A stretch of DNA of 64,000 nt, taken from NCBI GenBank assembly GCA_963763755.1, contig CAVXQE010000012.1, positions 558,001 through 622,000 of the forward strand. Reading direction: 5' to 3'. This DNA is from Gaiellasilicea sp963763755 (lineage in GTDB: Bacteria; Actinomycetota; Thermoleophilia; Gaiellales; Gaiellaceae). A program made the position numbers and the translations under genes. Each line of letters starts with the position of its first letter. Positions within the stretch are counted from its first letter, which is position 1. Under the pieces are notes generated by a model that was given only the letters and a program-made list of their open reading frames with translations, made no database searches and had not been told where the DNA came from. Below, piece after piece: positions 17,938 through 27,702 of this stretch.

Positions 17938-20900
17938 GCGTCAGGTTCGGCCAGCTCGACGAACCGGCAGAGCGCGTTCGCGAGCCGCATCTGCGGGATC
18001 GAGCGGCAGTTGACCTCGAGCAGCTTCGGGCTCGCGACGAGGTAGGCGAGGCAGCGCGCCCGCGAGATCGCGACGTTCAGGCGGTTGCGCGAGAGCAGGA
18101 ACTCGAGCCCGCGCGGGACGTCCTCCCCGCTCGAGCTGCCCATCGAGTAGATGACGACGTCCGCCTCCTGCCCCTGGAACTTGTCGACGGTGCCGACGCG
18201 GATCGCCGGGCAGCGCCTCCTGCGAGCGCGTTCACCTGCGCGTTGAAGGGCGAGACGACGATCACGTCCTCGATCCCGGCCGCGCGCAGCCGCTCGACCT
18301 CGGCGCGCACGACCGCGACCTCCTCCGGCGACTCCTGCCGGTGCCCGTCGTGCTCGACCGCGAGGTAGCGCAGCCCCGTCCCGAGCGGCGTCGTCCGCCC
18401 CGCCGCGACCGGCGCCGGCTCGAGCCGCCCCTCGTAGAACTCCTCCGAGATGTAGGTGCAGATGTCCGGGTGGAGCCGGTAGGTGCGCTCGAGGAAGAGG
18501 CCGCGGTCGGGCGGGACCGTCGCGTCGTCGCCGAGCAGGTGCCGCAGCACCGACGCGCCGCTGCCGAACGGGTGCGTGCCCTGGATCACCTGGTCGAGCT
18601 GCTGCGGGTCGCCGACGAGCACGACGTTCCGCGCCGCCGTCCCCATCGCGAGCGCGTCGGCGAGCGAGACCTGCCCGGCCTCGTCGATGAAGAGGTAGTC
18701 GAGCGTGCTGTCGTTGTCGGGATCGGAGAAGAGCCAGGCGGTGCCGGCGGCGAGGTCGCAGTCGGCGCACGCGGCCGATGTCTCGACGCTCTCGATGTGC
18801 GCGCTCGCGTACTGCGACTCGGGGTTGCCGGCGCTCGCCTTCTTCAGCCCGCGGTAGTCGAGCCCGAGCTCGGCGGCCGCGTCCTCGACCGCGTCGAGCA
18901 GGTTGTGGATCGCCTTGTGGCTCGTCGAGGCGACGCCGACGCGCTTGCCGTTCGCCATCAGGTGCGCGATCAGCCGTCCGGACGTCCACGTCTTGCCCGA
19001 GCCCGGGCGGCCCCTGGATGACGAGGTGGCGCTCGTCGAGCGAGAGCACGAGCGTCCTTCATCTCGTCGAGCTCGGAGGTCTGGATCGGGCCGGTCGAAC
19101 GGCTCGCGCCGGAGGATCGACTCGAGCGCGGGGTAGCGCCGGTCGCCGGCGAGGAGCGAGCGGCCGAGCCGCATCAGCGCGTCCTCCTGATCCCGCGTCA
19201 GGTACGGGCTGCCTGGAATCAGCGCCTTCGGGCAGCGGCACGTCCTTCGAGCGACGGCCCGCGCTTCAGCGTCGAGCCGTCGCGCCTCGCGATCGAACTC
19301 GATGACCTCCCCCGCTCCTTCGCGGGTCGCCGGGTCGATCACGCTCTGCCTCAGGCGAATCTTGTGCTCCTGCGCCGGGAAGCTGAGCACGTAGGCCTGC
19401 GACTTCTTGACCGGCTCCGGCCCGCTGACGAGCTCGACCCGGCCGATCGACTCCGCGTCCTCGACGAGCTCCGACGGCGTCATCTCGATCCGGTCGAAGA
19501 AGGCCCACCAGATCGGCTTGCGCTCGCGGTCGTGGTAGTCGAGCAGCTGCGCCGCGAGCTCCTCGCCGGCGTCGAGCAGCTGCGCGCGCAGCTCGGCGCG
19601 CACCTGCCTTCACCTCCGGGATCGGCTTCAGCTCCTTCGGCTCGGGCAGCGGGAACGGCCCGAACTGCGCGAGCGCCTCGTCGCGCCGCTCGAGCAGCCA
19701 GTCGCGCAGGAGGCGCGTCGCGATGCAGTCCTCGTGGTTGTACTCGTCGATCTGGCGCAGGAGCGAGTCGTCGCGCGTCTGCATCCACTGCTCGAAGATC
19801 ACGATCGAGGCGCCGCCGTCCTTCACCTCCGCCTTCCGCTCGAAGTCGAGGAAGGCCTCGAGCTCCTTCAGCCCGTAGCCCGGCCGCGAGGCGCGGAGGC
19901 CGTTGCGGACGACGCGGTAGAGGTCGACGAAGACCTCGCGGCGGAGGAGGTCGTCGAGCTCGCGCTCGCGGGTGCCGTAGCGGCCCATCAGCCGCTTGAG
20001 CGCGGTGATCTCGTAGGGGGCGTAGTGGTAGACGTGCAGGTCGGGGTAGCGCGCGAGCCGCTCGTGCACGAGGTCGACGAAGGTCTCGAACGCGATCCGC
20101 TCGGTCTCGTGGTCGTGCGCGTGGAGCGGCTCGAAGTTGCCGTCGACGTCGAGGATCCCCCAGAGGTACTCGAGCGAGCCGTCGGCGTCCCAGAACGGGT
20201 TGCCCTCGAAGTCGAAGAAGAGGTCGCCGGGCGAGGGGTCGGGCAGGAGCGCGAAGCCGGCTTCCGGCTGCGGCTGGAGGAGCCGGAAGGTGTCGGCGCC
20301 GGTCTCGCGCGCGATGAGCTGGAGCTCGGCCTGCTCGCGGTTCTTGGCCCAGCTGTCGGGGTTGATGCCGGCGGGCACGGGCTCGGCGGGCGCGCGCCCG
20401 AGCTGCGCGAGCGTCGTGATCCCGGCCGCTTCGAGCCGCTCGATCTGCGACCGGTAGACCCCGGCGACGCGCGAGAGGTGGTCGACGGAGTCCCAGTACG
20501 CGTCGCAGATCGGCTTGAAGTCGCAGATGCGGCAGTGGTCGACGGGGTAGGGCTCGGTCGGCGGCGGGTCGGCGACGAAGCGCTCGAGCCGCGAGCGGAC
20601 GCGCCGGTAGTAGGCGGCGAACTCGCCGGGCCTGAAGGTCGCCTGCTCGCCGTTGCCGAGGAGGACGTGGATGTGCTCGGGCTCGCGCCCCTGGATGCGC
20701 GCGAGCTGCTCGTTGTAGAAGAGGAGCTGGAGGATGTAGGCGGGCTTCGCGGAGCGCGCGAGCTTGGTGTCGAGCGCCTCGTAGGTGCCGTCCGGCTGCT
20801 TCATCAGGAAGTCGGCGACGCCGCGCCAGCCGTCGTGGGCGAGGACGCCCTGGTAGATGACGTCGGCCTCGCCGGCGCGAATCGCGTCGGCGGTGGCGAG

Positions 20901-21156
20901 GGCGGCGGCTCTCGTAGTCGCCCTCCGGGTCGGGGATCTCGAGGACGGTGAGCCCCTGCGCGCGAAGGCTCTCGAGGTAGGCGTGCTCGTGCTCGAGCCC
21001 CTTGCGAAAGATCAGCTCCGCCTGCTCGTTCTCGACCTCGGGCCGCTCGATCTCCCCGCGAGCGTGCGCGAGCGAGAGCGTCGTCAGGTGCTCGCAGGCC
21101 AGGAAGGCCGTGACGTCGGACGGCGAGAGGTGGAGGCGGTCGTCGTGAAAGCGCAT
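17934..21156 (-). CDS. TM0106-family RecB-like nuclease fused to RNase H-like and SF1 (DNA2/NAM7-type) helicase domains; multiply frameshifted
   Basis: About 1,073 residues after joining the frames. N-terminal: RFHDDRLHLSPSDVTAFLACEHL and, later, a Cys-rich DHCRICDFKPICDAYW, together the iron-sulphur-type RecB nuclease module. Middle: GDLFFDFEGNPFW, YHYAPYEITALKRLMGRYG and YNHEDCIATRLLRDWL, the DEDD-like residues of the RNase_H_2/YprB fold. C-terminal helicase: Walker A PGSGKTWTSG, Walker B YLFIDEAGQ, GDPQQLDQV, ERTYRLHP, VGTVDKFQGQEADVV and NRLNVAISRAR. At least four shifts occur (near 18215, 19015, 19610 and 20915). It should unwind and cut nucleic acid; biological role is unproven. Confidence 0.85.
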
Positions 21157-21238
21157 CGCCTAGGAAGTATCAACGGCGGCTCGGACCGGCTTACGCGTCG
21201 CTCGAACCGGCCGAGCGCGCTGGACTCCTAATGCGCAG

Positions 21239-22194
21239 CTAGGAGGTCTCGATCCCGCGATCCCGGCGCGCGAGCGCACCGAGGTAGACGCCGGCGCAGA
21301 CGATCCCGCCGCCGATGATGGTCGTCGGCGGTGATCCGCTCGTCGAGGAAGAGGGCGCCGAGCGCCACAGCGACCACTGGCATCAGGACGAAGATGTACG
21401 ACGTCGACGACGCCGTCCACCGCTGCACGACCACCAGCACCATCAGGAACAGCCCGACCGTGGCGGCGACGAGGTAGACGAGGGCGATCTGCGTCTTGCC
21501 GGCCTCGGGCAAGGCGAAGGTCTCGCCCGCCAGCGCCGACACCACCAGCAGCGCGGCGCGCCCGCGCTCATGGCGATGAAGTTCATCACCACCGGGGCTG
21601 AGCGGCCCGACGCGCTTCGAGACATGGCAGGAGCTGACGCGCCCGACGCGCCGACCACGACCGACTCGGATGCGGCGAGCGCCGCGACCACCAGCAGCGC
21701 GAACGACTTCCAGCCGAAGTCGACCGAGCTTCGCTGGAAGAAGATCACCGCCGAGCCGGCGACCGCGATCAGGGCGCCCGCGACTGCTCGGCCGTTCAGC
21801 CGCTCCATCCGCCCGCGACCGCTCGGCCGTTCAGCTTCTCCATCCGGTGCGCGACGGCGAGCAGCAGCGTCAGCAGCGGGCCGACGGCCAGCACGACCGC
21901 CGCGATCCCGGCCGGCACCTCCTTCATCGCCCAGTACAGACATCCGTACGTACCCGCGAAGCCGACGAGCCCGTACGTCACCACGAGGGCGAGGACTCGT
22001 CCGCGCGGGAGCGGCAGCCGCAGCGCCGCGACCAGCACGGCGAAGACGCCAGCTGCCAGCGCGAAGCGGAAGCCCGCGCCCCACAGCGGATCGAGCTCTC
22101 GGTTGCTGTACCTCACCGCGACGAAGTTGCTGCCGCCGAGCAGGATCGCGCCCGCGAAGGCCCCGAGCGCGACCCTGTCCGGCGCGGACTCCAC
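21239..22194 (-). CDS. EamA/DMT family transporter; disrupted by a tandem duplication and shifts
   Basis: About 300 residues with ten expected helices. N-terminal EamA repeat GAILLGGSNFVAVRYSNREL and AGTYGCLYWAMKEVPAGIAA; second repeat ends FVLMPVVAVALGALFLDERI. In between, a 35-bp tandem duplication (21776-21845) repeats MEKLNGRAVAG as MERLNGRAVAG and breaks the frame; further shifts lie near 21560-21640 and 21320. Without them the protein is ordinary. It is a drug/metabolite exporter of unknown substrate. It starts four bases after the preceding secreted-protein gene. Confidence 0.78.
21776..21845 (-). repeat. 35-bp imperfect tandem duplication inside the EamA gene
   Basis: Units 21776-21810 and 21811-21845 both run from GCCCGCGAC to CTCCATCC and differ at only a few bases. 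Since 35 is not a multiple of three, the second unit shifts the frame. Confidence 0.75.
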
Positions 22195-22198
22195 CCTC

Positions 22199-22723
22199 TT
22201 AGTCGCAGACGGCGATACGCGCCACGAGCGCCGACACCTTGCCGGCTTTCATCCGCGCGAGGAGCCCCGGATACGAGCCGCCGCCGACCTCGGCGCAGAT
22301 CTTCCTCGTCACGAGCCAGTAGCCGTTGTCGCCCGGGATGCCCGTCTTCAGCGGCGCGCGCGGGTAGAACTTGCGCACGCGCGCGGCCGTGTCGCCGACC
22401 CGGAGGCCGAGCCCCGTCCGCCACGCCACACGACCCGTCACGGTCACGACCAGGGCGACGCCCTTGATACACGGGTTCGTCTCGAACGTGAAGAACTCGA
22501 CGACGAGCCCCGCGCTCTTCCAGCTCTCCTTACACGTCTTACCCATCGCGGCCGTTTGGACAGCCGACGGAGCACCGAAGAGTTGCCTGACCTGCGACGG
22601 GGTGCTGCGGCCGATCAGGATGCCGCCCGCGCTCTTGTCGCCCTGGATCACATGCTCGCGCGCCGCGCCGGCGGCCGCCCCGGCAACCGTCAGGGCGACC
22701 ACGAACGCGACGAGACTCCTCAA
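22199..22723 (-). CDS. Secreted hypothetical protein (174 aa)
   Basis: TTG start overlapping the VOC stop (TTGA). LRSLVAFVVALTVAGAAAGA is a signal peptide. The mature part has four Cys (in GKTCKES, TNPCIKG, KICAEVG and the end VCD), likely two disulfides, and two similar segments with SAGGILIGRSTPSQVRQLFG and GLGLRVGDTAARVRKFYP, resembling small SmpA/OmlA-like or BLIP-like repeats; that comparison is an impression only. It lies in a run VOC - this gene - EamA. Confidence 0.7.
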   Translation of the reverse strand: MRSLVAFVVALTVAGAAAGAAREHVIQGDKSAGGILIGRSTPSQVRQLFGAPSAVQTAAMGKTCKESWKSAGLVVEFFTFETNPCIKGVALVVTVTGRVAWRTGLGLRVGDTAARVRKFYPRAPLKTGIPGDNGYWLVTRKICAEVGGGSYPGLLARMKAGKVSALVARIAVCD

Positions 22724-23495
22724 GCGCGCGGCGGGGCGACGACCTGGAAGGCCGCGCCGGTCGAATCCTGCAGCACCGCGAAGCGCCCGACCGGAATGTC
22801 CTGCGGGCCAAACAGCAGCTCGCCGCCCAGCTCCTTGGCCTTCGCAGCCGCAGCGTCGCAATCCGCCACCCCGAAGACGGTCATCCAGTTCGGCGGCACG
22901 CCCTCCATGTCGTCGGTCATCTTGAACAGGCCTGCGACCCGGTGGTCACCGAGCATGAACAGGCGGTACGGCTCCTCCTGGCCCATGTCCATCTGCGTCG
23001 ACGCTGTAGCCGAAGACGGCCGTGTAGAACTCCTCGGCGGCCGCGACATCGCGGGTCTCGCACTCGTTCCACTGGAACGACCCCGGCTCGTTCGCGAGCT
23101 GTGCGCCGTGGTGAGTGCCCGCCTGCCAGACAGCGAAGATCGCGCCCGTCGGATCCTGCGCGATCGTCATCCGGCCGGAATCGAAGACATCGAACGGCTC
23201 CGCCAACACCGTTCCGCCCGCGTCGCGGATCTTCGCCGCGGTCGTCGTCGACGTCGTCGCTCGCGATGTACGTCGTCCAGTGCGACGGGATCCCCTCCTT
23301 CCGCGGCGGGGTCACGGCGGCGACGTACTTCCCCCGCAGCTTGAACATCGTGTAGCCGCCCGCTTCGGGCCGCGGATCCTGGTCGGCCTCCCAGCCGAAG
23401 AGGCCGCCGTAGAACTCGATCGTCTTCTCGAGGTCGGGACTCGTGACGTCGACCCAGCACGGAGTCCCTTGCGTGTATGAGCTGAATTCGGTCAT
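22720..23495 (-). CDS. Two-domain VOC family protein; frameshifted twice
   Basis: About 258 residues. First domain starts GTPCWVDVTSPDLEKTIEFY and second GSFQWNECETRDVAAAEEFY; both have the paired beta-alpha-beta-beta-beta units. Ends are DPTGAIFAVWQAG and DSTGAAFQVVAPP. Shifts near 23245 and 22990 split the frame. This 27-kDa layout is common in Actinomycetota, often called a glyoxalase/hydroxylase-like protein; substrate unknown. Confidence 0.85.
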
Positions 23496-23579
23496 GCCGT
23501 GATCTTCTCAGAGACGGTGCGTGTGGCTTGCACGTTGCCCGCCTGGTGTTGGATGCTGCACCCGTCGACGGAGGGGGCA

Positions 23580-24689
23580 ATGCTCGGTCGCACGGTCGTC
23601 GTGTTCGGTGCGGGCGCCACCAAGGCGTGCGGTGGGCCGCTGACGAACGAGATCCTTCCCGACCTGCTCGCTCTGCGGCGACAGCTCGAGCGGGAGGAGT
23701 ACCTCAAGCTCGTCGAGCGGTTTCTCGTCGAGAACTTCAACCTGCCACGCACCGGGCGCCGGCCGGAGCACTTCCCGCCGCTCCCGCTCGTCCTCAGCCT
23801 CGTCGACACGGCGGTCGACCGGGGAGACTCCTTCGGCCGCGAGTGGAGCACAGCTCAGCTCCGGGTCGTTCGGGAAGGCCTGGAGTACGGCATCTTCGCG
23901 CTGCTCGAGTATCGCCTCCGGGCGATCCTGCCGCATTACAAGCGCTTCCTCGGGAGCCTCTACGCGGCCGCGCCGGAGGACGTCACGCTCATCTCGCTGA
24001 ACTACGACATCATCGCGGACAACGCGCTGCCGACGATCGCCGAGCGAGAGGGGCGGCTCGCGCTTCCCGACTACTGCTGCGACATCGCCACCGAGGCGTA
24101 TCGGCAGGCCGACAAGTTCGGCAAGCTGATCAAGCTCCACGGCTCGCTCAACTGGCTCTACTGCCCGAACTGTCACCGGCTCGACCTGGGTGTCGCGCCG
24201 AGCGGACGCCGCACGGTGAAGGTCCTCAACTCGCTGTACCTCGACGATCTGAACGCCAAGTACGGCTGCCACGGCAGTCCCTGCAGCGAGTGCGGGACGT
24301 TCGTCCGCCCCGTGCTGATCACGCCGACTCACCTGAAGGACTACCGCAACCCGCACATCGCCCGCATCTGGTACGAGGCCGCCCGGGCGTTGCGCGAGGC
24401 GAAGCACGTGATCTTCGTCGGCTACAGCATGCCCGAGGACGACGTCGAGGTGATCTATCTCTTCAAGCGAGGTCTCGTGGATGTCAAGCGCGTCACGGTC
24501 GTCGAGCAGGCCGGGACGGGGAAAGGCTCGGCGCTGGACGTCCATCCCGTGGGCCGCCGATATCGCGCCCTTTTCGGTGACCGGGTCGAGTGGTGGCCGA
24601 AAGGCTTCTCGTCCTGGATCGACTACGCCGACGCGAACGGTTACGCCGCGCCGCGAGCCCGCCGGCGGGCGGCCGCTTCCGCTCACTGA
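23580..24689 (+). CDS. SIR2-like (sirtuin-fold) NAD-binding protein with Cys4 zinc ribbon
   Basis: 369 residues, intact, preceded by GGAGGGGG. VVVFGAGATKACGGPLT near residues 6-22 is the NAD-binding GAGxS-like motif; SLNYDIIADNAL corresponds to the TQNxD region, KLIKLHGSLNWLYC carries the HG motif with the catalytic-type His, followed by a C-P-N-C ... C-x-x-x-P-C-S-E-C ribbon and IFVGYSMPEDDVEV. SIR2-like proteins of this length act as NAD hydrolases in several anti-phage systems or as uncharacterised deacylases. It stands alone, with no recognisable defence partner nearby, so a defence role is only possible. Codon use matches its neighbours. Confidence 0.82.
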   Translation: MLGRTVVVFGAGATKACGGPLTNEILPDLLALRRQLEREEYLKLVERFLVENFNLPRTGRRPEHFPPLPLVLSLVDTAVDRGDSFGREWSTAQLRVVREGLEYGIFALLEYRLRAILPHYKRFLGSLYAAAPEDVTLISLNYDIIADNALPTIAEREGRLALPDYCCDIATEAYRQADKFGKLIKLHGSLNWLYCPNCHRLDLGVAPSGRRTVKVLNSLYLDDLNAKYGCHGSPCSECGTFVRPVLITPTHLKDYRNPHIARIWYEAARALREAKHVIFVGYSMPEDDVEVIYLFKRGLVDVKRVTVVEQAGTGKGSALDVHPVGRRYRALFGDRVEWWPKGFSSWIDYADANGYAAPRARRRAAASAH

Positions 24690-24711
24690 TCACAGACCGG
24701 CGTGCCGCCTG

Positions 24712-26646
24712 CTACGGGACGGGCTTGGGCTCGGGCTCGGCAGGTGGCGGGAACGCCGCCCAGCCCAGCTCGGCGAGGGTCGTGAGGCTGCTCGACTTGA
24801 CGCCCGCGTCCGAGACCGTGAGCACGGCGTTGCGGACGACGAGCGAGCGCCGGACCCCGGGCGTGAAGGCGAGCTTCCCCGCCTCGTGGTCGATCGTGCC
24901 GACGGCCGAGATCCCACGCGCGCGGCTGACGCGGTAGCCCACGGCTCGCTGCTCGAACGGGATCACGACGAGCCCGGTCTTCGGCCAGAAGAGGAACGCG
25001 TGGTGGTCGGACTCGGCCTCGGACCAGCCGGGGCCGAGCGGCTGGCTGTGCAGCCGGGTCGGCTTCCGCAGATCCGAGACGTCGAAGAGCGACAGCTGCG
25101 TGCCTTGTGGGCGACCCTCCTCGTTCACGTCCTGGCCGATGCCGAGCAGCAGGTCGTCGCCGACCGGGTGCAGGTACGCCGAGTAGCCGGGGATCTTCAG
25201 CTCGCCGAGGACGCGCGGCTTTTCGGGATTGGCGAGGTCGAGCGTGAAGAGCGGGTCGATCTGCTTGAACGTGACCACGTAGCCGACGTCGCCGGCGAAG
25301 CGAACGGAATAGACGCGCTCGCCCTTCCCCAGCCCGCCGATCCGGCCTGCCTGCACGAGCCCGCCGTCCTGCTGGCGCAGCGTCGTCAGGAACGACTCGG
25401 TCTCGCCGCCTGCACCCCACCACGCCGGTGACTCGGTGCTGACGACGCGGAGGACGCCGCGGTACTCGGAGAGCGACCACTGGCTGAGCAGGTAGCCGGA
25501 CACCTCGCCGCTGCCCCGGTACTGCGTCTTCACGGGGCTCGAGATGTCGAACTTGTGGATCGAGGTCGAGACGCCTTGCTTCACCTGCGTCGGGCGCTCG
25601 GGGGTCGGGCGGTCGGCCCAGCGCTCGGTCGCGACGTACAGGCTCTCGGGCGAGGCGTAGACGATCCGCCCGTCGGTCATCACGGCGATCGAGTCGACGG
25701 GCTCGAGCCCTTTCGTGAGGTCGACCGTCAGCACGGTCAGCAGGCCGAGGCCGGAGAAGCCGACCGGTCTGCGCACGTTGCGGCACTGGACGAGTGCGTG
25801 CTTTCTCGGCGTCACTCCCGGTCGCTTGATCTGGTACGACGGCAGCCAGCTGCCGACACGGGACGAGGCGACAACGGCGCGGTTGCGCTTGCCCGCCGCG
25901 GCGAGCTCCTCCTTCGTGCCGTTCTTGGGTTGCACGAACGGCAGCGTGCTGGGCACCTGTGAGGTGGCGACGATCCGCACACTGCCGCCGACGAGCCGAG
26001 CGGCGACGTACGCCCCGTCGAGGGTCAGCGTGCGGACGAGGCGCAGAGCTTTCGGATTCGAGACGTCGATCTCAGCGAGCGCGGACTGAGCGGGCGCGTA
26101 CGGCATCATCCGGCTGGCCATCGCGGGCATCGGCTCGGCCCAGTAGCCGCCGCGCGAGAGGACGAGCAGGCGGTTGCCGTGCAGGAGCAGCTCGTGGCTC
26201 TGGCCCGGGTCGAGCGCGAGGGTGTCCAGCAGGCGCGGCTTCGCGCTGCTGACGTCGACGGCGTTCAGCTTCCCGTTCGCGAGCGCGTAGAGCGTGTTGC
26301 CGTCCGTCTTCACCATGTCCGGCTCGTCGACGCCCTCCTCCTGGACGTTCGTGCCGGAGAAGTCGACGCCCTGCTTTGGCGGCGACGCTTCCCGACCCTG
26401 CGCGGCAGTGTCGTTGACGATGCCCGGCCGCCCCCCGAGCCCGTAGGGCCCGACGAAGCGGGCCGCCTGGGCCTTGGAGTACCGAAGCAGATCGGGACAC
26501 GAGCCGAACGCGACCAGGCGGCCGGCCTTGGTCGCGGCGCCCTCACGCGCGGGCTCGGCAGCCGAGCGGTCGGTCGTCGCACCGAGCGCGGCGGCGGCGA
26601 GAATCGCCAGCGCCGCGGCAAAAGCGACGCGTTTGCGGATGCCCAT
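24712..26646 (-). CDS. Secreted beta-propeller domain protein (PF09826 type)
   Basis: 644 residues from the ATG at 26646. KRVAFAAALAILAAAALGA is a signal peptide. The conserved entry FSGTNVQEEGVDEPDMVKTD and NTLYALANGKLNAVDVS, followed by repeated blades such as LLRLLVLSRGGYW and YVVTFKQIDPLFTLD, are the hallmarks of the bacterial beta-propeller family known as Beta_propel. It ends with a Pro-Glu-rich tail. Function in the family is unclear; extracellular. A TATAAA box lies so close to the ATG that the transcript may be leaderless. An alternative start at 26676 exists. Confidence 0.85.
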   Translation of the reverse strand: MGIRKRVAFAAALAILAAAALGATTDRSAAEPAREGAATKAGRLVAFGSCPDLLRYSKAQAARFVGPYGLGGRPGIVNDTAAQGREASPPKQGVDFSGTNVQEEGVDEPDMVKTDGNTLYALANGKLNAVDVSSAKPRLLDTLALDPGQSHELLLHGNRLLVLSRGGYWAEPMPAMASRMMPYAPAQSALAEIDVSNPKALRLVRTLTLDGAYVAARLVGGSVRIVATSQVPSTLPFVQPKNGTKEELAAAGKRNRAVVASSRVGSWLPSYQIKRPGVTPRKHALVQCRNVRRPVGFSGLGLLTVLTVDLTKGLEPVDSIAVMTDGRIVYASPESLYVATERWADRPTPERPTQVKQGVSTSIHKFDISSPVKTQYRGSGEVSGYLLSQWSLSEYRGVLRVVSTESPAWWGAGGETESFLTTLRQQDGGLVQAGRIGGLGKGERVYSVRFAGDVGYVVTFKQIDPLFTLDLANPEKPRVLGELKIPGYSAYLHPVGDDLLLGIGQDVNEEGRPQGTQLSLFDVSDLRKPTRLHSQPLGPGWSEAESDHHAFLFWPKTGLVVIPFEQRAVGYRVSRARGISAVGTIDHEAGKLAFTPGVRRSLVVRNAVLTVSDAGVKSSSLTTLAELGWAAFPPPAEPEPKPVP

Positions 26647-26653
26647 CACCTGA

Positions 26654-26683
26654 TTTATACGCCACAAACGCCGCAACCGTCAC
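26654..26683 (-). promoter_or_regulatory. Candidate promoter, possibly giving a leaderless mRNA
   Basis: On the minus strand GTGACG (26678-26683), 18 bases, then TATAAA (26654-26659). Only seven bases separate the -10 box from the ATG at 26646, so transcription would begin at or next to the A of ATG. Confidence 0.4.
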
Positions 26684-26771
26684 CTCCGGAAGTGTGAGGT
26701 TTTGCCGCGAGGGAAGAACCGACACAGCAACCGCCTGTCATCCGCCGCCGGGACACGAAAGGAGCAGCCAA

Positions 26772-26849
26772 ATGAGCTTGTTGTGGATCATCTTGATCGT
26801 CGTTCTCGTGCTTGCATTGCTCGGCTTTTTCGGTCGCGGCCGCTTCTAG
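26772..26849 (+). CDS. Tiny hydrophobic protein (25 aa), DUF3309-like
   Basis: AAAGGAG precedes the ATG by eight bases. The product SLLWIILIVVLVLALLGFF followed by GRGRF is one membrane helix with a basic tail, as in short DUF3309-type proteins. It is followed within 25 bases by a strong terminator, so it is a complete single-gene transcription unit. Function unknown. Confidence 0.7.
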   Translation: MSLLWIILIVVLVLALLGFFGRGRF

Positions 26850-26874
26850 ATAGGCCGAACCACGAGCAGGGATA

Positions 26875-26906
26875 GGCCGCCCGGCACTCGCCGGGCGGCC
26901 TCTTTT
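26875..26906 (+). terminator. Rho-independent terminator
   Basis: Perfect 11-bp stem GGCCGCCCGGC (26875-26885) with GCCGGGCGGCC (26890-26900), four-base loop, then TCTTTT. It ends the tiny hydrophobic gene and insulates DUF1385. Confidence 0.9.
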
Positions 26907-26922
26907 GGTCGAGAATGGATAG

Positions 26923-27702
26923 GTGGACAGCCGCGTCCCCGACGTTCTCTCGCATGCCGATCGCTCAGCAACGTTGCCGCGACTCGGCGGCATGGCCCGC
27001 CCGAACGGAGTCGTGATCGTCAGCGAGCACTACTGGGCGTTTGCGACGAACACCGGCGAACTGCACGAGGGAGAGATGCCGACGCGACGCGCTGCGGCTG
27101 ATCGCATCCCGCTCCTCCGTGGCCTGATGCAGCTGGCGGCGTCGATGGCGCCACTCGCCCGCGGACGCGGGGTCGCGCGCCCTCGCGAGCGCCTCTTCCT
27201 GCTCTGCGCAATCCTGATGCCGCTCTTCTTCATCGCGCTGCCGAGCCGGCTCGAGTTCCCGGCGGGACTGCTCACGACGGCGCTGATCATCCTCTGGCTC
27301 TTCCGCGGACGCACGCTGCGCCTGCACGGCGCCGAGCATCGCGCGATCGCGGCCGCCGAGGAACGCTCGCTCGAGACAGCCTGGACCGGCGAGGTGCGGC
27401 CGAGCCGCTTCTCACCGCGCTGCGGCACGAACTTCGCCGCGCTCGCAATCCCCGTCACCGCGCTTTTCGACCGAGTTGCGCCGAGCATCATCACTCCGAC
27501 GGTGACCGGTGCGCTCGTCGCCGTCGTCTCGATCGGCGTGACCATGGAGCTCTGGAAGGCAGTGCAGCATCCGTCCGGTCTGCTCAAGGGCCTGTTGCTG
27601 CCCGGCCTGGCATTGCAGCGGCTGACGACGAGGGAGCCCGCGCTCGCCGACACGCAAGTCGCGCTCCGAGCCGTCGCCTCGGTCCTGCGCCGCGAGCTCT
27701 AG
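26923..27702 (+). CDS. DUF1385 (YqhQ-like) membrane protein
   Basis: 259 residues. GGMARPNGVVIVSEHYW, FRGRTLRLHGAEHRAIAA and PSRFSPRCGTNFAAL are signature blocks of DUF1385, with hydrophobic segments around residues 90-125 and 165-215. Bacillus YqhQ belongs to this family, whose function is not settled. GTG start at 26923 follows a terminator; the stop shares a CTAG with the convergent GNAT gene. Confidence 0.85.
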   Translation: MDSRVPDVLSHADRSATLPRLGGMARPNGVVIVSEHYWAFATNTGELHEGEMPTRRAAADRIPLLRGLMQLAASMAPLARGRGVARPRERLFLLCAILMPLFFIALPSRLEFPAGLLTTALIILWLFRGRTLRLHGAEHRAIAAAEERSLETAWTGEVRPSRFSPRCGTNFAALAIPVTALFDRVAPSIITPTVTGALVAVVSIGVTMELWKAVQHPSGLLKGLLLPGLALQRLTTREPALADTQVALRAVASVLRREL

